The notes: generated by a model not told the origin, from the sequence alone. 64,000 nt of DNA from Burkholderiales bacterium Ga0077543 (GCA_001464055.1 LNET01000117.1:26134-90133); one strand, 5' to 3'. Positions 38,464 through 50,067 are shown, numbered from the stretch's first letter. Translations and numbers: made by a program.

Positions 38464-39315
38464 TCAGCCGAACAGGCCTTTTTTCAGCATGTAAGCCGCC
38501 AGGCCCAGCAGCAGCAGGCCGAACAGCCGCTTCAGTCGCGTCGTGTCCATGCGCTGTGCCACTCGCGCGCCCAGCGGCGCCATCGTCACGCTGGCCATCG
38601 CAATCACCAGCAAGGCCGGCAGGTAGAGGTAGCCGAATACCCCCGGCAAGGCCGGTGGCAGTGACCATCCGCTGATGACGTAGCCAGCGGTGGCTGCCAG
38701 TGCGATCGGAAACCCGATCGCGGCGCTGGTGCCAACGGCATGGCGGATGGGCACGTTGCACCAGACCATGAACGGCACCGCGATGAATGCGCCGCCGGCG
38801 CCGAGCAGGCCCGACAGGAAACCGATCACGCTCCCGGCAGCCGTCTGCCCGGCCATGCCCGGCATGTCGCGCCCCGGCCGGGGCTTGCGGTCGCGGAACA
38901 TGTTCAGCGCCGCCCAACCGATGAAGGCTGCGAAAAACAGCGCCAAGCCCTGCCCCTTGAACAGGGCGAAGGCGCCGGCCCCCGCGGCAAGGCCACCGAG
39001 CACGATGCCCGGTGCCAGGCCACGTACCAGGTCCCAGCGAACCGCGCCCAGCTTGTGATGAGCGCGCAGGCTGGACAAGGAAGTGAACAGAATCGTTGCC
39101 ATCGACGTGGCAATCGCGATCTTCACCGACATCGCCAGTGGTACGCCCCGGTTGCCGAGGATGGCCGTGAGGAACGGCACCATCATCATGCCGCCTCCGA
39201 CCCCCAGCAGCCCGGCCAGGAAGCCGCCGACCATGCCCAGGGCCAGAAGTTCGACGACGAGCAGCAGGCCGAGTTCAGGCAAGGGCGGCGCTTTCCAGCA
39301 GGGCCAGGACCGCAC
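38464..39315 (-). CDS. Sulfite exporter TauE/SafE family permease
   Basis: GMVGGFLAGLLGVGGGMMMVPFLTAIL and second repeat GFLSGLLGAGGAFIAVPFMVW. Confidence 0.92.
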   Translation of the reverse strand: MRSWPCWKAPPLPELGLLLVVELLALGMVGGFLAGLLGVGGGMMMVPFLTAILGNRGVPLAMSVKIAIATSMATILFTSLSSLRAHHKLGAVRWDLVRGLAPGIVLGGLAAGAGAFALFKGQGLALFFAAFIGWAALNMFRDRKPRPGRDMPGMAGQTAAGSVIGFLSGLLGAGGAFIAVPFMVWCNVPIRHAVGTSAAIGFPIALAATAGYVISGWSLPPALPGVFGYLYLPALLVIAMASVTMAPLGARVAQRMDTTRLKRLFGLLLLGLAAYMLKKGLFG

Positions 39316-39778
39316 GCCACTCGGCAGGCGTGACCGGTGTGATCGAGAGCCGGTTGCCGCGCTTCAGCACCTGCATCGTCGCCAGGGCGGGTGTGGCGCG
39401 CATCTGCTCCAGACTCAGCAGCCGGGTCTTGCGCACCAGGCGAACGTCGATCTGCAGCCAGCGCGGCTGCTCGCGTTTCGAGCGGGCGTCGAAGTAAGGG
39501 CTGGTCGGGTCGAACTGTGTCGGGTCCGGCTGTGCGCCGCCGATGACTTCGGCAAGCCCTGCAATACCGGGCTGGGCGCAGGACGAGTGGTAGAACAGCA
39601 CCCCGTCGCCCGCCTGCATGCCGTCGCGCATGAAGTTGCGTGCCTGGTAGTTGCGCACGCCGGTCCAGGGCAGTGTCTGGCCCGGTGCCGACGCCAGATG
39701 GTCGATCGACGCCTCTTCGGGCTCGCTCTTCATCAGCCAGTGGCCGGGCCGCGGTGGGGATGCGCTGGCGCTGGACAT
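39275..39778 (-). CDS. EVE domain-containing protein
   Basis: HWLMKSEPEEASIDHL; WTGVRNYQARNFMRDGMQAGDGVLFYHSSC. Confidence 0.93.
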   Translation of the reverse strand: MSSASASPPRPGHWLMKSEPEEASIDHLASAPGQTLPWTGVRNYQARNFMRDGMQAGDGVLFYHSSCAQPGIAGLAEVIGGAQPDPTQFDPTSPYFDARSKREQPRWLQIDVRLVRKTRLLSLEQMRATPALATMQVLKRGNRLSITPVTPAEWRAVLALLESAALA

Positions 39779-39796
39779 CGGGGGCGGGGAAATAAG

Positions 39797-39978
39797 GTGT
39801 CCGTCGTGAGCCGTGAACCGCATTCCTGAACCCTCAGGGAAGTTCAGGTGGGCGAGGTCAGCTGTGCTTCGGGTTCATCTGACGCGAGACGATCACACCA
39901 GCTCAGCAATGTTCCAAGCCCTGGCTCTATGAGCATCGGTCCAAGGAAATATAGAGCTCACGCATTCACGACGGACAG
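39797..39978 (-). ncRNA. ssrS: 6S RNA
   Basis: About 180 nt closed by a 12-bp perfect stem (39798-39809 with 39966-39977); 3' hairpin CCTGAAC...GGTTCAGG; TAGAAT -10 at 39983-39988; located downstream of zapA. Confidence 0.85.
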
Positions 39979-40022
39979 GCGCATTCTAGGCACATGCGCT
40001 TGGCCCTGGGGTGCGCTGGATG

Positions 40023-40343
40023 TCACAGCAGCCTGCCGTCTTCGGCCAGCACTTCGTCGACCCGGCGGATGAGCGCACTGATATCGACGGCCTGGCTGCT
40101 TTCGCCCTGGGCTGGGGGCTTCGTGGCTTGCAGGCTGGGGTTGCCACGTTCGGCCAGCTGATAGGCCAGATTCAGCGCAGCCAGCACCGCGATGCGTTCG
40201 CGTGCTTTTACCTTGCCGGCGTCGCGAATACCGACCATTTCGCGGTCGACTGTGGCTACTGCCGTTCGCAGCAGGGCTTCACCGCCTTCGGGGCAGCCCA
40301 GTACATACGCCTGTCCAAGAATGGACACCTCGATCTGCTTCAT
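40023..40343 (-). CDS. zapA: Cell division protein ZapA
   Basis: KQIEVSILGQAYVLGCPEGGEALLRTAVATVDREMVGIRDAGKVKARERIAVLAALNLAYQL. Confidence 0.95.
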   Translation of the reverse strand: MKQIEVSILGQAYVLGCPEGGEALLRTAVATVDREMVGIRDAGKVKARERIAVLAALNLAYQLAERGNPSLQATKPPAQGESSQAVDISALIRRVDEVLAEDGRLL

Positions 40344-40579
40344 GTCGCTCCCTGCTGTTCACCGGGCCCGCCGGCCGCAGGCACCTGGCCATCGGCAGGC
40401 AGGCGTTGCAGCAGGGCGTCGATGCGCGAACGCGCCGCACCGAGCCGCGACTTCAGGCTGTCGCGTTCGGCCGTCATTGCCACCAGTTGCTGTTCGGTCA
40501 GCGCTGCGCTGCGCTGCAGTTCCCCGTGCCGCAGGATCAGGCGTTCGACCCGTTCGGCAAGATCCTCGAGCTTGGACAT
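40340..40579 (-). CDS. Small coiled-coil protein (TIGR02449/ZapB-like) upstream of zapA
   Basis: MSKLEDLAERVERLILRHGELQRSAALTEQQLVAMTAERDSLKSRLGAARSRIDALLQRL; overlaps zapA. Confidence 0.8.
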   Translation of the reverse strand: MSKLEDLAERVERLILRHGELQRSAALTEQQLVAMTAERDSLKSRLGAARSRIDALLQRLPADGQVPAAGGPGEQQGAT

Positions 40580-40623
40580 GGTGGCTGGCCTCTTTCCTCT
40601 GTCTTCATTGTAGGAGCCACCCT

Positions 40624-41269
40624 TCAGCCGACAGCCTTCAGCCGTTTGCGACCTTCGTCACAGCAATCGCTGACGCTGCAGCGTTCGCACAGCGGCTGGC
40701 GCGCCTGGCAGACATAGCGTCCATGCAGGATGAGCCAATGGTGGGCATCCACCAGATAGCGTGCAGGCACCCGGCGCATCAGCGCAGCTTCCACGACCAG
40801 CGGGTTGCGGCCACGCGCGAGGCCAGTCCGGTTGCTCACCCGAAAGATGTGGGTGTCCACGGCCATCGTCGGCTCACCGAAGGCGACGTTCAACACCACG
40901 TTCGCGGTCTTGCGCCCGACCCCGGGCAGCGCCTGCAGGGCTTCGCGTGACCGCGGGACTTGTCCGCCATGCCGACTGACCAGGATCTCGCAGGTGGCCA
41001 GCAGGTTCTTCGCCTTGGTCCTGTAAAGACCGATGGTGCGAACCAGTTCCGTGACCCGTTCCAGTCCCAGGTCGAGCATCTGCTGTGGCGTATGGGCCAG
41101 CGCGAAGAGCGTGCGCGTGGCCTTGTTCACGCTGACGTCGGTGGCCTGCGCCGACAACAGCACGGCGGCGAGAAGTTCGAATGTGTTGGTGTAGAGCAGC
41201 TCGGTCTGTGGCTGGGGGTTGGCGCTTGCCAGCGTCGCGAAGAACTGGTCGATCTGGGTGGAGTTCAAG
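40624..41269 (-). CDS. nth: Endonuclease III
   Basis: LLSAQATDVSVNKATRTLF; LPGVGRKTANVVLNVAFG (HhH); C-terminal CX6CX2CX5C 4Fe-4S motif; likely TTG start. Confidence 0.95.
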
Positions 41270-41365
41270 TCTTTCGGGGGCCGTTGGCTTCGGGCTGTTG
41301 AACGTCCCTGAATGATGCTGCAAACCCTGGCGTCGTGCGCAGGCTGCGTACGCAGCGGCTGCGGA

Positions 41366-42043
41366 TCAGGGGCCTTCGTGCTTGCGGCGCGCGCGCGCCA
41401 GGGCCGCTTCGACAACCGCACGCTTGGCGCTCAGCGCCTCGGGGTCGGTCAGGCGACTGTGGCTGGCCAGATCGGCCAGCTTGGCGGTGGCCTTGGCGGC
41501 AAGGCGCTCGTCGTTTTCGCGCCGGTCGCGATCCAGGCGCACCTGACGAGCCTGGTAGCGCTGCTGTGCTTCGCTGGCCTGTGCGGCGGTCCAGGCCTGC
41601 CAGCCGCTGCGACCGGGCGTGACCGGGACCAGACTGATGCAGTCCACCGGGCAGGCCGGCAGGCAGAGCTCGCAACCCGTGCACTGTGCGTCGATGACAG
41701 TGTGCATCTGTTTGGGTGCTCCGACGATGCAGTCCACTGGGCAAGCCTTGATGCACAGCGTGCAACCGATGCACCAGGCTTCGTCGATCACGGCCAGGGT
41801 CCGTGGCCCTTCCGTTCCATGCGACGGGTCCAGCGGCAGCACAGGCCTGCCGCTGATGGCCGCCAGCCTCAAGATGCCTTCGGCGCCGCCCGGTGGGCAG
41901 CGGTTGATGTCGGCGTTCCCGCTTGCCATGGCTTCGGCATAGCGCCGGCAGTCGGGGTAGCCGCAGCGTGTGCACTGAGTCTGCGGCAAGGCGGCATCCA
42001 GCCTGTCGGCCAGGATGCTGCCGTCGACGGTCGTCGTGTTCAG
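41366..42043 (-). CDS. RnfB/RsxB-like ferredoxin (start uncertain)
   Basis: [35 protein letters not shown] and two 4Fe-4S motifs [32 protein letters not shown]. Confidence 0.85.
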   Translation of the reverse strand: MNTTTVDGSILADRLDAALPQTQCTRCGYPDCRRYAEAMASGNADINRCPPGGAEGILRLAAISGRPVLPLDPSHGTEGPRTLAVIDEAWCIGCTLCIKACPVDCIVGAPKQMHTVIDAQCTGCELCLPACPVDCISLVPVTPGRSGWQAWTAAQASEAQQRYQARQVRLDRDRRENDERLAAKATAKLADLASHSRLTDPEALSAKRAVVEAALARARRKHEGP

Positions 42044-43362
42044 CGGCTGCGCGCCGTCTTCACGGCCGATAGCTTGGCTCCACCCTTGGCAGTCGGGCTG
42101 CGCACAGGTTGGCTGGCCTGGGCGCTGCCGAAGCGGGCGATGAAACCGCGAACTTCGGGGTAGACCTTCTCGCGCCAGCGGCGACCGCTGAAGATGCCGT
42201 AATGGCCTGCTCCTTCGGCGTCGTAGTGGAGGCTGCGGTTGGAGGGGATCCCTTCGCACAGGTCATGGGCCGCCTTGGTCTGGCCGGCACCCGAGATGTC
42301 GTCGAGCTCGCCCTCGATGGTCAGCAACGCAGTGGTGGTGATGTCTTGCGGGCGCACGAGTTCGCCGCGCACGTACCAGTTCTGGTTGACCAGCGCAAAG
42401 TCCTGGAACACGGTCTTGATGGTGTCCAGGTAGTACTCCGCGGGCATGTCGAGCACCGCGTTGTACTCGTCGTAGAACTGGCGGTGCGACTCGGCGCTGC
42501 CGTCGTCGCCCTTGATCAGGTCCTGGAAATAGTCGTAGTGGCTGGTGACATGGCGGTCGGGGTTCATCGCCACGAAGCCGGTGTGCTGCAGGAAACCCGG
42601 ATAGACCGCGCGTCCGGCGCCGGGAAAGTTGCCGGGCACCCGGAAGATGACGTTGTTCTCGAACCAGGCATGGCTCTTGTTCATGGCCAGGTTGTTGACG
42701 GCAGTCGGGCTCTTGCGGGCGTCGATGGGCCCGCCCATCATGGTCATGGTGAGTGGCGTGGCCTCGCCTCGGCTGGCCATCAGTGACACCGCAGCCAGGA
42801 CCGGCACCGTGGGTTGGCAGACCGAAATGACATGCACATCGGGGCCGATCAGGCGGATGAAGTCCTGCACGTAGTCGACATAGTCGTCGAGGTGGAAGGG
42901 GCCTTCTGTCAGGGGCACCATGCGGGCGTCGGTCCAGTCGGTGATGTACACCTTGTGGTCCTGCAGCAGGCTCTTGACGGTGTCACGCAGCAGGGTGGAG
43001 TGGTGGCCCGACAGTGGCGCCACGACCAGAACCCTGGGCTGGATCTTCATCAGCCCCAGCGCAGATTCGTCGTCGGTAAAGCGCTTGAAGCGCAGCAGCC
43101 GGCAGAACGGCTTGGCCATGGCCACCTGTTCCTGCACGGCGACATCGACATTGCCGACACGGGCGCTGGTGATGTTGAACGGCGGCTTTTCGTATTCCTT
43201 GGCCAGGCGATGCAGCAAGTCGAAACTGGCTGACATGCGCTGAGCCATGGGCAACTGCGCGAAGGGCGACAGCGGGTGGTCATAAAGCTTGGCCGAAGCG
43301 CTCGCGAACTCGGAGAACGGCGCCATCAGGGCGCGTTGGGCTTCGTACAGCTGGTAGAGCAT
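42040..43362 (-). CDS. phaZ: Intracellular polyhydroxyalkanoate depolymerase
   Basis: [70 protein letters not shown]. Confidence 0.93.
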   Translation of the reverse strand: MLYQLYEAQRALMAPFSEFASASAKLYDHPLSPFAQLPMAQRMSASFDLLHRLAKEYEKPPFNITSARVGNVDVAVQEQVAMAKPFCRLLRFKRFTDDESALGLMKIQPRVLVVAPLSGHHSTLLRDTVKSLLQDHKVYITDWTDARMVPLTEGPFHLDDYVDYVQDFIRLIGPDVHVISVCQPTVPVLAAVSLMASRGEATPLTMTMMGGPIDARKSPTAVNNLAMNKSHAWFENNVIFRVPGNFPGAGRAVYPGFLQHTGFVAMNPDRHVTSHYDYFQDLIKGDDGSAESHRQFYDEYNAVLDMPAEYYLDTIKTVFQDFALVNQNWYVRGELVRPQDITTTALLTIEGELDDISGAGQTKAAHDLCEGIPSNRSLHYDAEGAGHYGIFSGRRWREKVYPEVRGFIARFGSAQASQPVRSPTAKGGAKLSAVKTARSR

Positions 43363-43435
43363 GTGTGTCTCCGTTTGCAGATCGTCGACCAAATGTAAAG
43401 CAAATGCTGCACTGCAGCAAATCTGGCCGACGACT

Positions 43436-44641
43436 TTATTTTTCGGCGATCACCCGGGCCAGGGCGGCGACCACGGGCTCGATGTTGCGGCTGTTCAGGG
43501 CGGCCACGCAGATGCGCCCAGAATCAAGACCATACACACCAAACTCGCCTCGCAAACGCTGCATTTGCGGGGCGGTCAGCCCGGAATAGCTGAACATGCC
43601 CTTCTGCCGCGTGATGTAGTCCAGGTCGCCAGCGACACCGGCAGCCCGCAGCTTCTCGACCAGGGCGGCGCGCATCGCGCGGATGCGCAGGCGCATTCCG
43701 GCCAGTTCTTCTTCCCACATCGTGCGCAGCGCCGGGGTGGTCAGCACCGTGGCCACCAGGGTGGCGCCGAAGGTCGGCGGGTTGCTGTAGTTGGTGCGGA
43801 TCACGATCTTCAGTTGCGACAGCACACGGGCCGCTTCATCCTTGCTGCTGCAGACCACGCTGAGAGCGCCGACGCGTTCGCCGTATAGCGAGAAGCTCTT
43901 CGAGAACGAGGTCGACACGAAGAAGTCCATGCCGCTGGCCAGGAACTGCTGGACGACGGCACCGTCCTCCTGGATACCGTCGCCGAAGCCCTGGTAGGCC
44001 ATGTCCAGGAAAGGCACCAGACCGCGCGCCTGGCAGGCACTCACCACCTGCTGCCATTGCGCCGGACTGATATCGCAGCCGGTGGGGTTGTGGCAGCAGG
44101 CGTGCAGAACGACCACAGTGCCGGCAGCGGCAGCGTTCAGCGCCGCCAGCATGTCGTCAAAGCGCACGGCACGGGTGGCCGGGTCGTAGTACGGGTAGGT
44201 GTCCACCTCGTAACCGGCGCTCGAGAACAGGCCGCGGTGGTTGTCCCAGCTGGGGTCGCTGATCATGGCGCGGGCGCCGGGGTTCAGCTTCTTCAGGAAG
44301 TCGGCGCCCAGTTTCAGGCCACCGGTGCCGCCCAGGGCCTGTACCGTGGCAACGCGACCTGCCTGCACCACCGGGTGGTCGGCACCGAACACCAGGGTCT
44401 GAACCGCCTTGTCGTAGGCGGCAATGCCGTCGATGGGCAGGTAGCCCTTGGCCTTGGGCGCTTCCAGCAGCTGCTTTTCGGCCGCGGCCACGCAAGCCAG
44501 CACTGGCAGCTTGCCGTTGTCGTCGAAATACACGCCCACGCCCAGGTTCACCTTGGCGGGGTTCGGATCGGTGTTGAACTGTTCGCTGAGGCCCAGGATC
44601 GGGTCGCGCGGGGCCATCTCGACGGCGGTGAACAATGACAT
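43436..44641 (-). CDS. Aspartate/aromatic amino acid aminotransferase (class I, TyrB/AspC-like)
   Basis: MSLFTAVEMAPRDPILGLSEQFNTDPNPAKVNLGVGVY; HACCHNPTGCDIS; SFSKSFSLYGERVGAL. Confidence 0.95.
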   Translation of the reverse strand: MSLFTAVEMAPRDPILGLSEQFNTDPNPAKVNLGVGVYFDDNGKLPVLACVAAAEKQLLEAPKAKGYLPIDGIAAYDKAVQTLVFGADHPVVQAGRVATVQALGGTGGLKLGADFLKKLNPGARAMISDPSWDNHRGLFSSAGYEVDTYPYYDPATRAVRFDDMLAALNAAAAGTVVVLHACCHNPTGCDISPAQWQQVVSACQARGLVPFLDMAYQGFGDGIQEDGAVVQQFLASGMDFFVSTSFSKSFSLYGERVGALSVVCSSKDEAARVLSQLKIVIRTNYSNPPTFGATLVATVLTTPALRTMWEEELAGMRLRIRAMRAALVEKLRAAGVAGDLDYITRQKGMFSYSGLTAPQMQRLRGEFGVYGLDSGRICVAALNSRNIEPVVAALARVIAEK

Positions 44642-44701
44642 CGTGGTCTTTCGTGGGCTGATGTAGGCTGGCGGGTTGGAGACCAATTTTAGGACGCCCC
44701 G

Positions 44702-46843
44702 ATGAGCGTGACTGCACCCCTGGCTGCGGACTTGCAAGAAGTCGCGCCCGAGCTGGACCCGGGCCTGTTCGTTTCCTACCCGGATTCGCCTTTCCAGCTG
44801 TACCAGCCCTACCCGCCGGCCGGAGACCAGCCCACGGCCATCTCGCAGCTGGTCGAAGGCATCGAGGACGGCCTGCAGTACCAGACGCTGCTGGGCGTGA
44901 CGGGTTCGGGCAAGACGTTCACGATGGCCAACGTGATCGCCCGCATGGGCCGGCCGGCCATCGTTTTCGCGCCCAACAAGACCCTGGCAGCGCAGCTTTA
45001 CAGCGAGTTCCGCGAGTTCTTCCCGAAGAATGCGGTCGAGTACTTCGTCAGCTACTACGACTACTACCAGCCTGAAGCCTATGTGCCGCAGCGCGACCTG
45101 TTCATCGAGAAGGACAGCGCGATCAACGAGCACATCGAGCAGATGCGCCTGAGCGCCACGAAAAGCCTGCTGGAGCGTCGCGACGTCATCATCGTCGCCA
45201 GCGTCAGCGCCATCTACGGCATCGGCAACCCCGCCGACTATCACAAGATGGTGATGACGCTGCGCGTTTCCGACCGCGTGAGCCAGCGCGACCTGATCCA
45301 GCAGCTCATCCGCATGCAGTACAAGCGCAACGAGATGGACTTCAGCCGCGGCAGTTTTCGCGTGCGCGGCGATACCATCGACGTCTTCCCTGCCGAGCAC
45401 AGCGAACTGGCGCTGCGCATCGAGCTCTTCGATGACGAGATCGAAAGCCTGCAGCTGCTGGACCCCCTGACCGGCAAGGTGCGCCAGAAGATCCCGCGTT
45501 TCACGGTCTACCCCAGCAGCCACTACGTGACGCCGCGCGAGCGCGTGGTGGACGCCATCACCACCATCAAGGACGAATTGCGCCTGCGGCTCGACGAATT
45601 GGTGAAGAGCGGCAAGCTGGTGGAGGCCCAGCGCCTGGAGCAGCGCACCCGCTTCGACCTGGAGATGCTGCAGGAGGTGGGTCACTGCAAGGGCATCGAG
45701 AACTACACCCGGCACCTCAGTGGCGCCAAGCCGGGCGACCCGCCGCCGACCCTGGTGGACTATCTGGCGCAGGACGCGCTGATGTTCATGGACGAAAGCC
45801 ATGTGCTGATCGGCCAGTTCGGCGGCATGTACAACGGTGACCGCGCCCGCAAGACCACTCTGGTGGAATACGGCTTTCGCCTGCCCAGTGCGCTGGACAA
45901 CCGGCCCCTGAAGTTCGAGGAATTCGAAGGCAAGATGCGCCAGACCGTGTTCGTCTCGGCCACGCCTGCGAATTGGGAGAAGGAGCACGCGGGCCAGGTG
46001 GTGGAACAGGTGGTGCGCCCTACCGGCCTGATCGACCCGGAGGTGGAAGTGCGCCCGGCCGTCAATCAGGTCGACGACGTGCTGCAGGAGATCCGCATCC
46101 GCGTCGACCAGGCCGAACGGGTGCTGATCACCACGCTGACCAAGCGCATGGCCGAGCAGCTGACCGAGTACCTGTCGGACAACGGCGTGAAGGTGCGCTA
46201 CCTGCACAGCGACATCGACACGGTAGAGCGTGTCGAGATCCTGCGCGACCTGCGGCTGGGCGTCTTCGACGTGTTGGTGGGCATCAACCTGCTGCGCGAA
46301 GGCCTGGACCTGCCAGAGGTCAGCCTGGTGGCCATCCTCGACGCCGACAAGGAAGGTTTCCTGCGCGCCGAGCGCAGCCTGATCCAGACCATCGGACGCG
46401 CCGCGCGCAACCTGAACGGCCGCGCCATCCTTTACGCCGATCGCATGACCGACAGCATGAAGGCTGCGATCGGCGAGACCGAGCGGCGGCGTGCCAAGCA
46501 GATCGCGCACAACCTGGCGATGGGCATCACGCCCAAGGCGTTGAACAAGAAGATCCGCGACCTGATCGACGGCGCAGTGTCCGACAAGACCGCCAAGGAC
46601 GACCTGAAGAACGCGCAGGCTGCGGCCGAGGTCGAATCGATGAGTGAGAAGGACCTGGGCAAGCGCATCAAGCTGCTGGAAAAGCAGATGCTGGAACACG
46701 CGCGCAACCTTGAATTCGAGAAGGCGGCGCGGGTTCGCGACCAGCTGTCGCTGCTGCGAGAGCAGGCCTTCGGTGCGCCCGGGCACGACCTGAACGTGGT
46801 GCCTCTGGTGCCCGCGCCCGGTGCTCCCCGGGGCCGGCCGTGA
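44702..46843 (+). CDS. uvrB: Excinuclease ABC subunit B
   Basis: [63 protein letters not shown]-terminal UVR motif. Confidence 0.98.
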   Translation: MSVTAPLAADLQEVAPELDPGLFVSYPDSPFQLYQPYPPAGDQPTAISQLVEGIEDGLQYQTLLGVTGSGKTFTMANVIARMGRPAIVFAPNKTLAAQLYSEFREFFPKNAVEYFVSYYDYYQPEAYVPQRDLFIEKDSAINEHIEQMRLSATKSLLERRDVIIVASVSAIYGIGNPADYHKMVMTLRVSDRVSQRDLIQQLIRMQYKRNEMDFSRGSFRVRGDTIDVFPAEHSELALRIELFDDEIESLQLLDPLTGKVRQKIPRFTVYPSSHYVTPRERVVDAITTIKDELRLRLDELVKSGKLVEAQRLEQRTRFDLEMLQEVGHCKGIENYTRHLSGAKPGDPPPTLVDYLAQDALMFMDESHVLIGQFGGMYNGDRARKTTLVEYGFRLPSALDNRPLKFEEFEGKMRQTVFVSATPANWEKEHAGQVVEQVVRPTGLIDPEVEVRPAVNQVDDVLQEIRIRVDQAERVLITTLTKRMAEQLTEYLSDNGVKVRYLHSDIDTVERVEILRDLRLGVFDVLVGINLLREGLDLPEVSLVAILDADKEGFLRAERSLIQTIGRAARNLNGRAILYADRMTDSMKAAIGETERRRAKQIAHNLAMGITPKALNKKIRDLIDGAVSDKTAKDDLKNAQAAAEVESMSEKDLGKRIKLLEKQMLEHARNLEFEKAARVRDQLSLLREQAFGAPGHDLNVVPLVPAPGAPRGRP

Positions 46844-47379
46844 TCGAGCGCTTCAAGCGGCTTTTCCAGCGCGAAGCCGCAGCCGCGGAGCAGGCCAGGG
46901 TGCGCGTCTTGATGGTCTGCATGGGCAACATCTGCCGCTCGCCCACGGCCGAAGCGGTGCTGCGCAGCAAGCTGCAGCAGGCGGGGCTGCATGGGCAGGT
47001 GCTGGTCGATTCCGCTGGCACACACGGCTACCACACCGGAGAGGCGCCCGACCCGCGCGCGGTGGCGGCAGGCAGCCGGCGTGGCTACGACTTGGCGTCG
47101 CTGAGCGCCCGGCCAGTGCAGCCCGACGACTTCCAGCGCTTCGACTGGCTGCTGGCCATGGACGAGGACAATCTCGCATGGCTGCAGCGCAAGGCGCCCG
47201 AAGCCCACCCAGCCCGGATCGAACTGCTGCTGGTGCATGCGCGCCACCAGCACGGGCAAACACAGGTGCCCGACCCCTACTACGGCGGCCCGGCGGGTTT
47301 CGATCGGGTGCTGGACCTGGTCGAGGACGCTTGCGACGGCTTTGTCACGAAGCTCCAGGGCGACCCGCGCATCGCCTAA
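46840..47379 (+). CDS. Low molecular weight protein-tyrosine phosphatase
   Basis: [54 protein letters not shown] overlap with uvrB. Confidence 0.94.
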   Translation: MIERFKRLFQREAAAAEQARVRVLMVCMGNICRSPTAEAVLRSKLQQAGLHGQVLVDSAGTHGYHTGEAPDPRAVAAGSRRGYDLASLSARPVQPDDFQRFDWLLAMDEDNLAWLQRKAPEAHPARIELLLVHARHQHGQTQVPDPYYGGPAGFDRVLDLVEDACDGFVTKLQGDPRIA

Positions 47380-47380
47380 G

Positions 47381-47402
47381 CTTGACTAAAACAGTCGGCT
47401 TA
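47381..47402. promoter_or_regulatory. IscR type-1-like box 1
   Basis: CTTGACTAAAACAGTCGGCTTA upstream of iscR; overlaps a TTGACT -35. Confidence 0.8.
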
Positions 47403-47408
47403 AGGCAT

Positions 47409-47430
47409 ACTTGACCAAAATACTCGGCAT
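47409..47430. promoter_or_regulatory. IscR type-1-like box 2
   Basis: ACTTGACCAAAATACTCGGCAT, 29 bp downstream of box 1. Confidence 0.8.
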
Positions 47431-47521
47431 CAGGCGAGCGGCGTCTACCAAGCGCCCGCGGACCCGGTTCCCTACCGGTTTTTTGCAGGTTGGCACCCAT
47501 GCCTGCCATAGGAGATTTCAC

Positions 47522-48055
47522 ATGCGACTCACGACCAAAGGCCGTTTTGCCGTCACCGCGATGATCGACCTCGCGCTGCGTTCCAACGCCGGTCCGGTGG
47601 CCCTGGCCGCGATCAGCCAGCGCCAGCAGATCTCGCTGTCCTACCTGGAGCAGTTGTTCGGCAAGCTGCGCCGCCATGAACTGGTGGAAAGCACGCGCGG
47701 CCCTGGCGGCGGCTATTCGCTGGGCCGGGCCTCGGGAGAAATCAGCGTGGCCGACATCATCACCGCGGTCGACGAACCCATCGACGCCACCGGCTGCGCC
47801 GGCAAGGAGGGCTGCATGGGCGAGGACAGCGGCAAGTGCATGACGCACGACCTGTGGGCCAGCCTGAACACCAAGATGATCGAGTACCTCGAATCGATCT
47901 CGCTGAAGAAGCTGGTCGACGAGCAATTGGCCAAGGGCGTGTCCATCGACGAAGCCCCGGTCAAGCGCGCCATCAGCAGCCAGCCCGTGGTCAAGCCGAT
48001 CAAGATCACCGCGCCGAATTCGGTGTTTGCCTTCGGAAACACCTTCACCAAGTAA
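47522..48055 (+). CDS. iscR: Fe-S cluster assembly transcription factor IscR
   Basis: [83 protein letters not shown] cluster ligands. Confidence 0.97.
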   Translation: MRLTTKGRFAVTAMIDLALRSNAGPVALAAISQRQQISLSYLEQLFGKLRRHELVESTRGPGGGYSLGRASGEISVADIITAVDEPIDATGCAGKEGCMGEDSGKCMTHDLWASLNTKMIEYLESISLKKLVDEQLAKGVSIDEAPVKRAISSQPVVKPIKITAPNSVFAFGNTFTK

Positions 48056-48067
48056 GAGCAGCCCACG

Positions 48068-49282
48068 ATGACCCCGCATTTCCCCATCTACCTGGACTAC
48101 GGCTCCACATCGCCTTGCGACCCGCGCGTTGTCGACGCGATGATTCCCTGGCTGCGCGAGCACTTCGGCAACCCGGCCAGCCGCAGCCACGCCTGGGGCT
48201 GGGAAGCCGAAGCTGCCGTCGAGAAGGCACGTGAGCAAGTCGCCGGCCTGGTGAACGCCGATCCGCGCGAGATCGTCTGGACCAGCGGTGCCACGGAATC
48301 GATCAACCTCGCCATCAAGGGCGCGGCGCATTTCTACGCCAGTCGCGGCAAGCACCTCGTCACCCTGAAGACCGAGCACAAGGCCGTGCTGGACACCATG
48401 CGTGAACTCGAGCGCCAGGGCTTCGAGGTGACCTATCTCGATGTCGAGGAAAACGGCCTGCTCGATCTGGACAAATTCAAGGCGGCGCTGCGGCCGGACA
48501 CCATCCTCGCGTCGGTCCTCTTCGTGAACAACGAGATCGGTGTCATCCAGGACATCGAGGCCATCGGCACGCTGTGCCGCGAACGTGGCATCTTCCTGCA
48601 CGTGGATGCAGCCCAGGCCACCGGCAAGGTGTTCATCGACCTGCAGACCCTGCCGGTCGACTTGATGAGCCTGGCCTCGCACAAGACCTATGGCCCCAAG
48701 GGCATCGGCGCTCTGTATGTCAGGCGCAAGCCGCGCATCCGGCTCGAGGCCCAAATGCACGGCGGCGGCCATGAACGTGGAATGCGTTCCGGCAGCCTGC
48801 CTACCCACCAGTGCGTGGGCATGGGTTTGGCATTCGAGATCGCCAAGAACGAGATGGGCACCGAACTCGAGCGCATCCGCATGCTCCAAAAGCGCCTGCT
48901 GGACGGTATCTCCACCATCGAACAGGTCTTTATCAACGGCGACATCGAACGTCGCGTCCCGCACAACGTCAACGCGAGTTTCAACTTCGTCGAAGGTGAG
49001 TCGCTCATCATGGGCGTGAAGGGCATCGCGGTCAGCAGCGGCAGCGCCTGCACCAGCGCCAGCCTGGAGCCCAGCTATGTGCTGCGCGCCCTGGGTCGCA
49101 GCGACGAACTGGCGCATTCCAGCCTGCGCATGACCATCGGGCGCTTCACCACGGTCGAAGAGATCGACTACGCAGTCAACATACTTCAGGACCGCGTGGC
49201 CAAGCTGCGCGAACTGTCGCCGCTGTGGGAGATGTTCAAGGACGGCATCGACATCAGCACCATTCAGTGGTCAGCCCACTGA
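48068..49282 (+). CDS. iscS: Cysteine desulfurase IscS
   Basis: [58 protein letters not shown]. Confidence 0.98.
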   Translation: MTPHFPIYLDYGSTSPCDPRVVDAMIPWLREHFGNPASRSHAWGWEAEAAVEKAREQVAGLVNADPREIVWTSGATESINLAIKGAAHFYASRGKHLVTLKTEHKAVLDTMRELERQGFEVTYLDVEENGLLDLDKFKAALRPDTILASVLFVNNEIGVIQDIEAIGTLCRERGIFLHVDAAQATGKVFIDLQTLPVDLMSLASHKTYGPKGIGALYVRRKPRIRLEAQMHGGGHERGMRSGSLPTHQCVGMGLAFEIAKNEMGTELERIRMLQKRLLDGISTIEQVFINGDIERRVPHNVNASFNFVEGESLIMGVKGIAVSSGSACTSASLEPSYVLRALGRSDELAHSSLRMTIGRFTTVEEIDYAVNILQDRVAKLRELSPLWEMFKDGIDISTIQWSAH

Positions 49283-49307
49283 ACACCCGGAATCAGGAGT
49301 AAACACC

Positions 49308-49730
49308 ATGGCATACAGCGACAAGGTCGTCGACCACTACGAGAACCCCCGTAACGTCGGCAGCTTCGACAAAGGCGACGACAGCGTCGGTACCGGCATG
49401 GTCGGGGCCCCGGCCTGCGGCGATGTGATGAAGCTGCAGATCAAGGTCAACCCCGAAACCGGCTTGATCGAGGACGCGCGTTTCAAGACCTACGGCTGCG
49501 GTTCGGCGATCGCCAGCAGCTCGCTCGTCACCGAATGGGTGAAGGGCAAGAGCCTGGACGAGGCTGCAACCATCAAGAACACCCAGATCGCCGAGGAACT
49601 GGCGCTGCCGCCGGTGAAGATCCATTGCAGCATCCTGGCCGAAGACGCCATCAAGGCTGCGGTGCTGGACTACAAGGCCAAGCACGGCGCGGCGGCTTCT
49701 GCAGCCCCAGCGGCCACCGAAACGCACTGA
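49308..49730 (+). CDS. iscU: Fe-S scaffold IscU
   Basis: [61 protein letters not shown]. Confidence 0.98.
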   Translation: MAYSDKVVDHYENPRNVGSFDKGDDSVGTGMVGAPACGDVMKLQIKVNPETGLIEDARFKTYGCGSAIASSSLVTEWVKGKSLDEAATIKNTQIAEELALPPVKIHCSILAEDAIKAAVLDYKAKHGAAASAAPAATETH

Positions 49731-49743
49731 GGCTGAAGCTGCG

Positions 49744-50067
49744 ATGTCCGTCACCCTGACCGAAGCCGCTGCCCGGCATGTGTCGCGCTACATCAGCCGC
49801 CGTGGCAAGGGCGTCGGCGTGCGCCTGGGCGTGAAGACCACCGGTTGTTCCGGCCTGGCCTACAAGCTGGAATATGCCGACGACGTGGCGCCTGAGGACG
49901 TGATCTTCGAAGACCACGGCGTGAAGGTGCTGGTCGACCCCAAGAGCCTGCCTTACATCGACGGAACCGAACTCGACTTCGTGCGCGAAGGCTTGAACGA
50001 AGGTTTCAAGTTTCACAACCCACGCGAGAAAGACCGCTGCGGCTGTGGCGAGTCGTTCCGCGTCTGA
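49744..50067 (+). CDS. iscA: Iron-sulfur assembly protein IscA
   Basis: [38 protein letters not shown]. Confidence 0.97.
   Translation: MSVTLTEAAARHVSRYISRRGKGVGVRLGVKTTGCSGLAYKLEYADDVAPEDVIFEDHGVKVLVDPKSLPYIDGTELDFVREGLNEGFKFHNPREKDRCGCGESFRV

Noticed and set aside
43436-46786. 1116-aa minus-strand ORF spanning the aminotransferase and the antisense of uvrB
   Set aside because: Only the part from ATG 44641 down to 43436 shows family motifs; the rest is a high-GC antisense reading of uvrB with His/Gln/Val/Ala-rich composition.
44702-46843. Possible intein or frameshift in uvrB
   Set aside because: The reading frame is continuous and all helicase and UVR motifs are in normal order.
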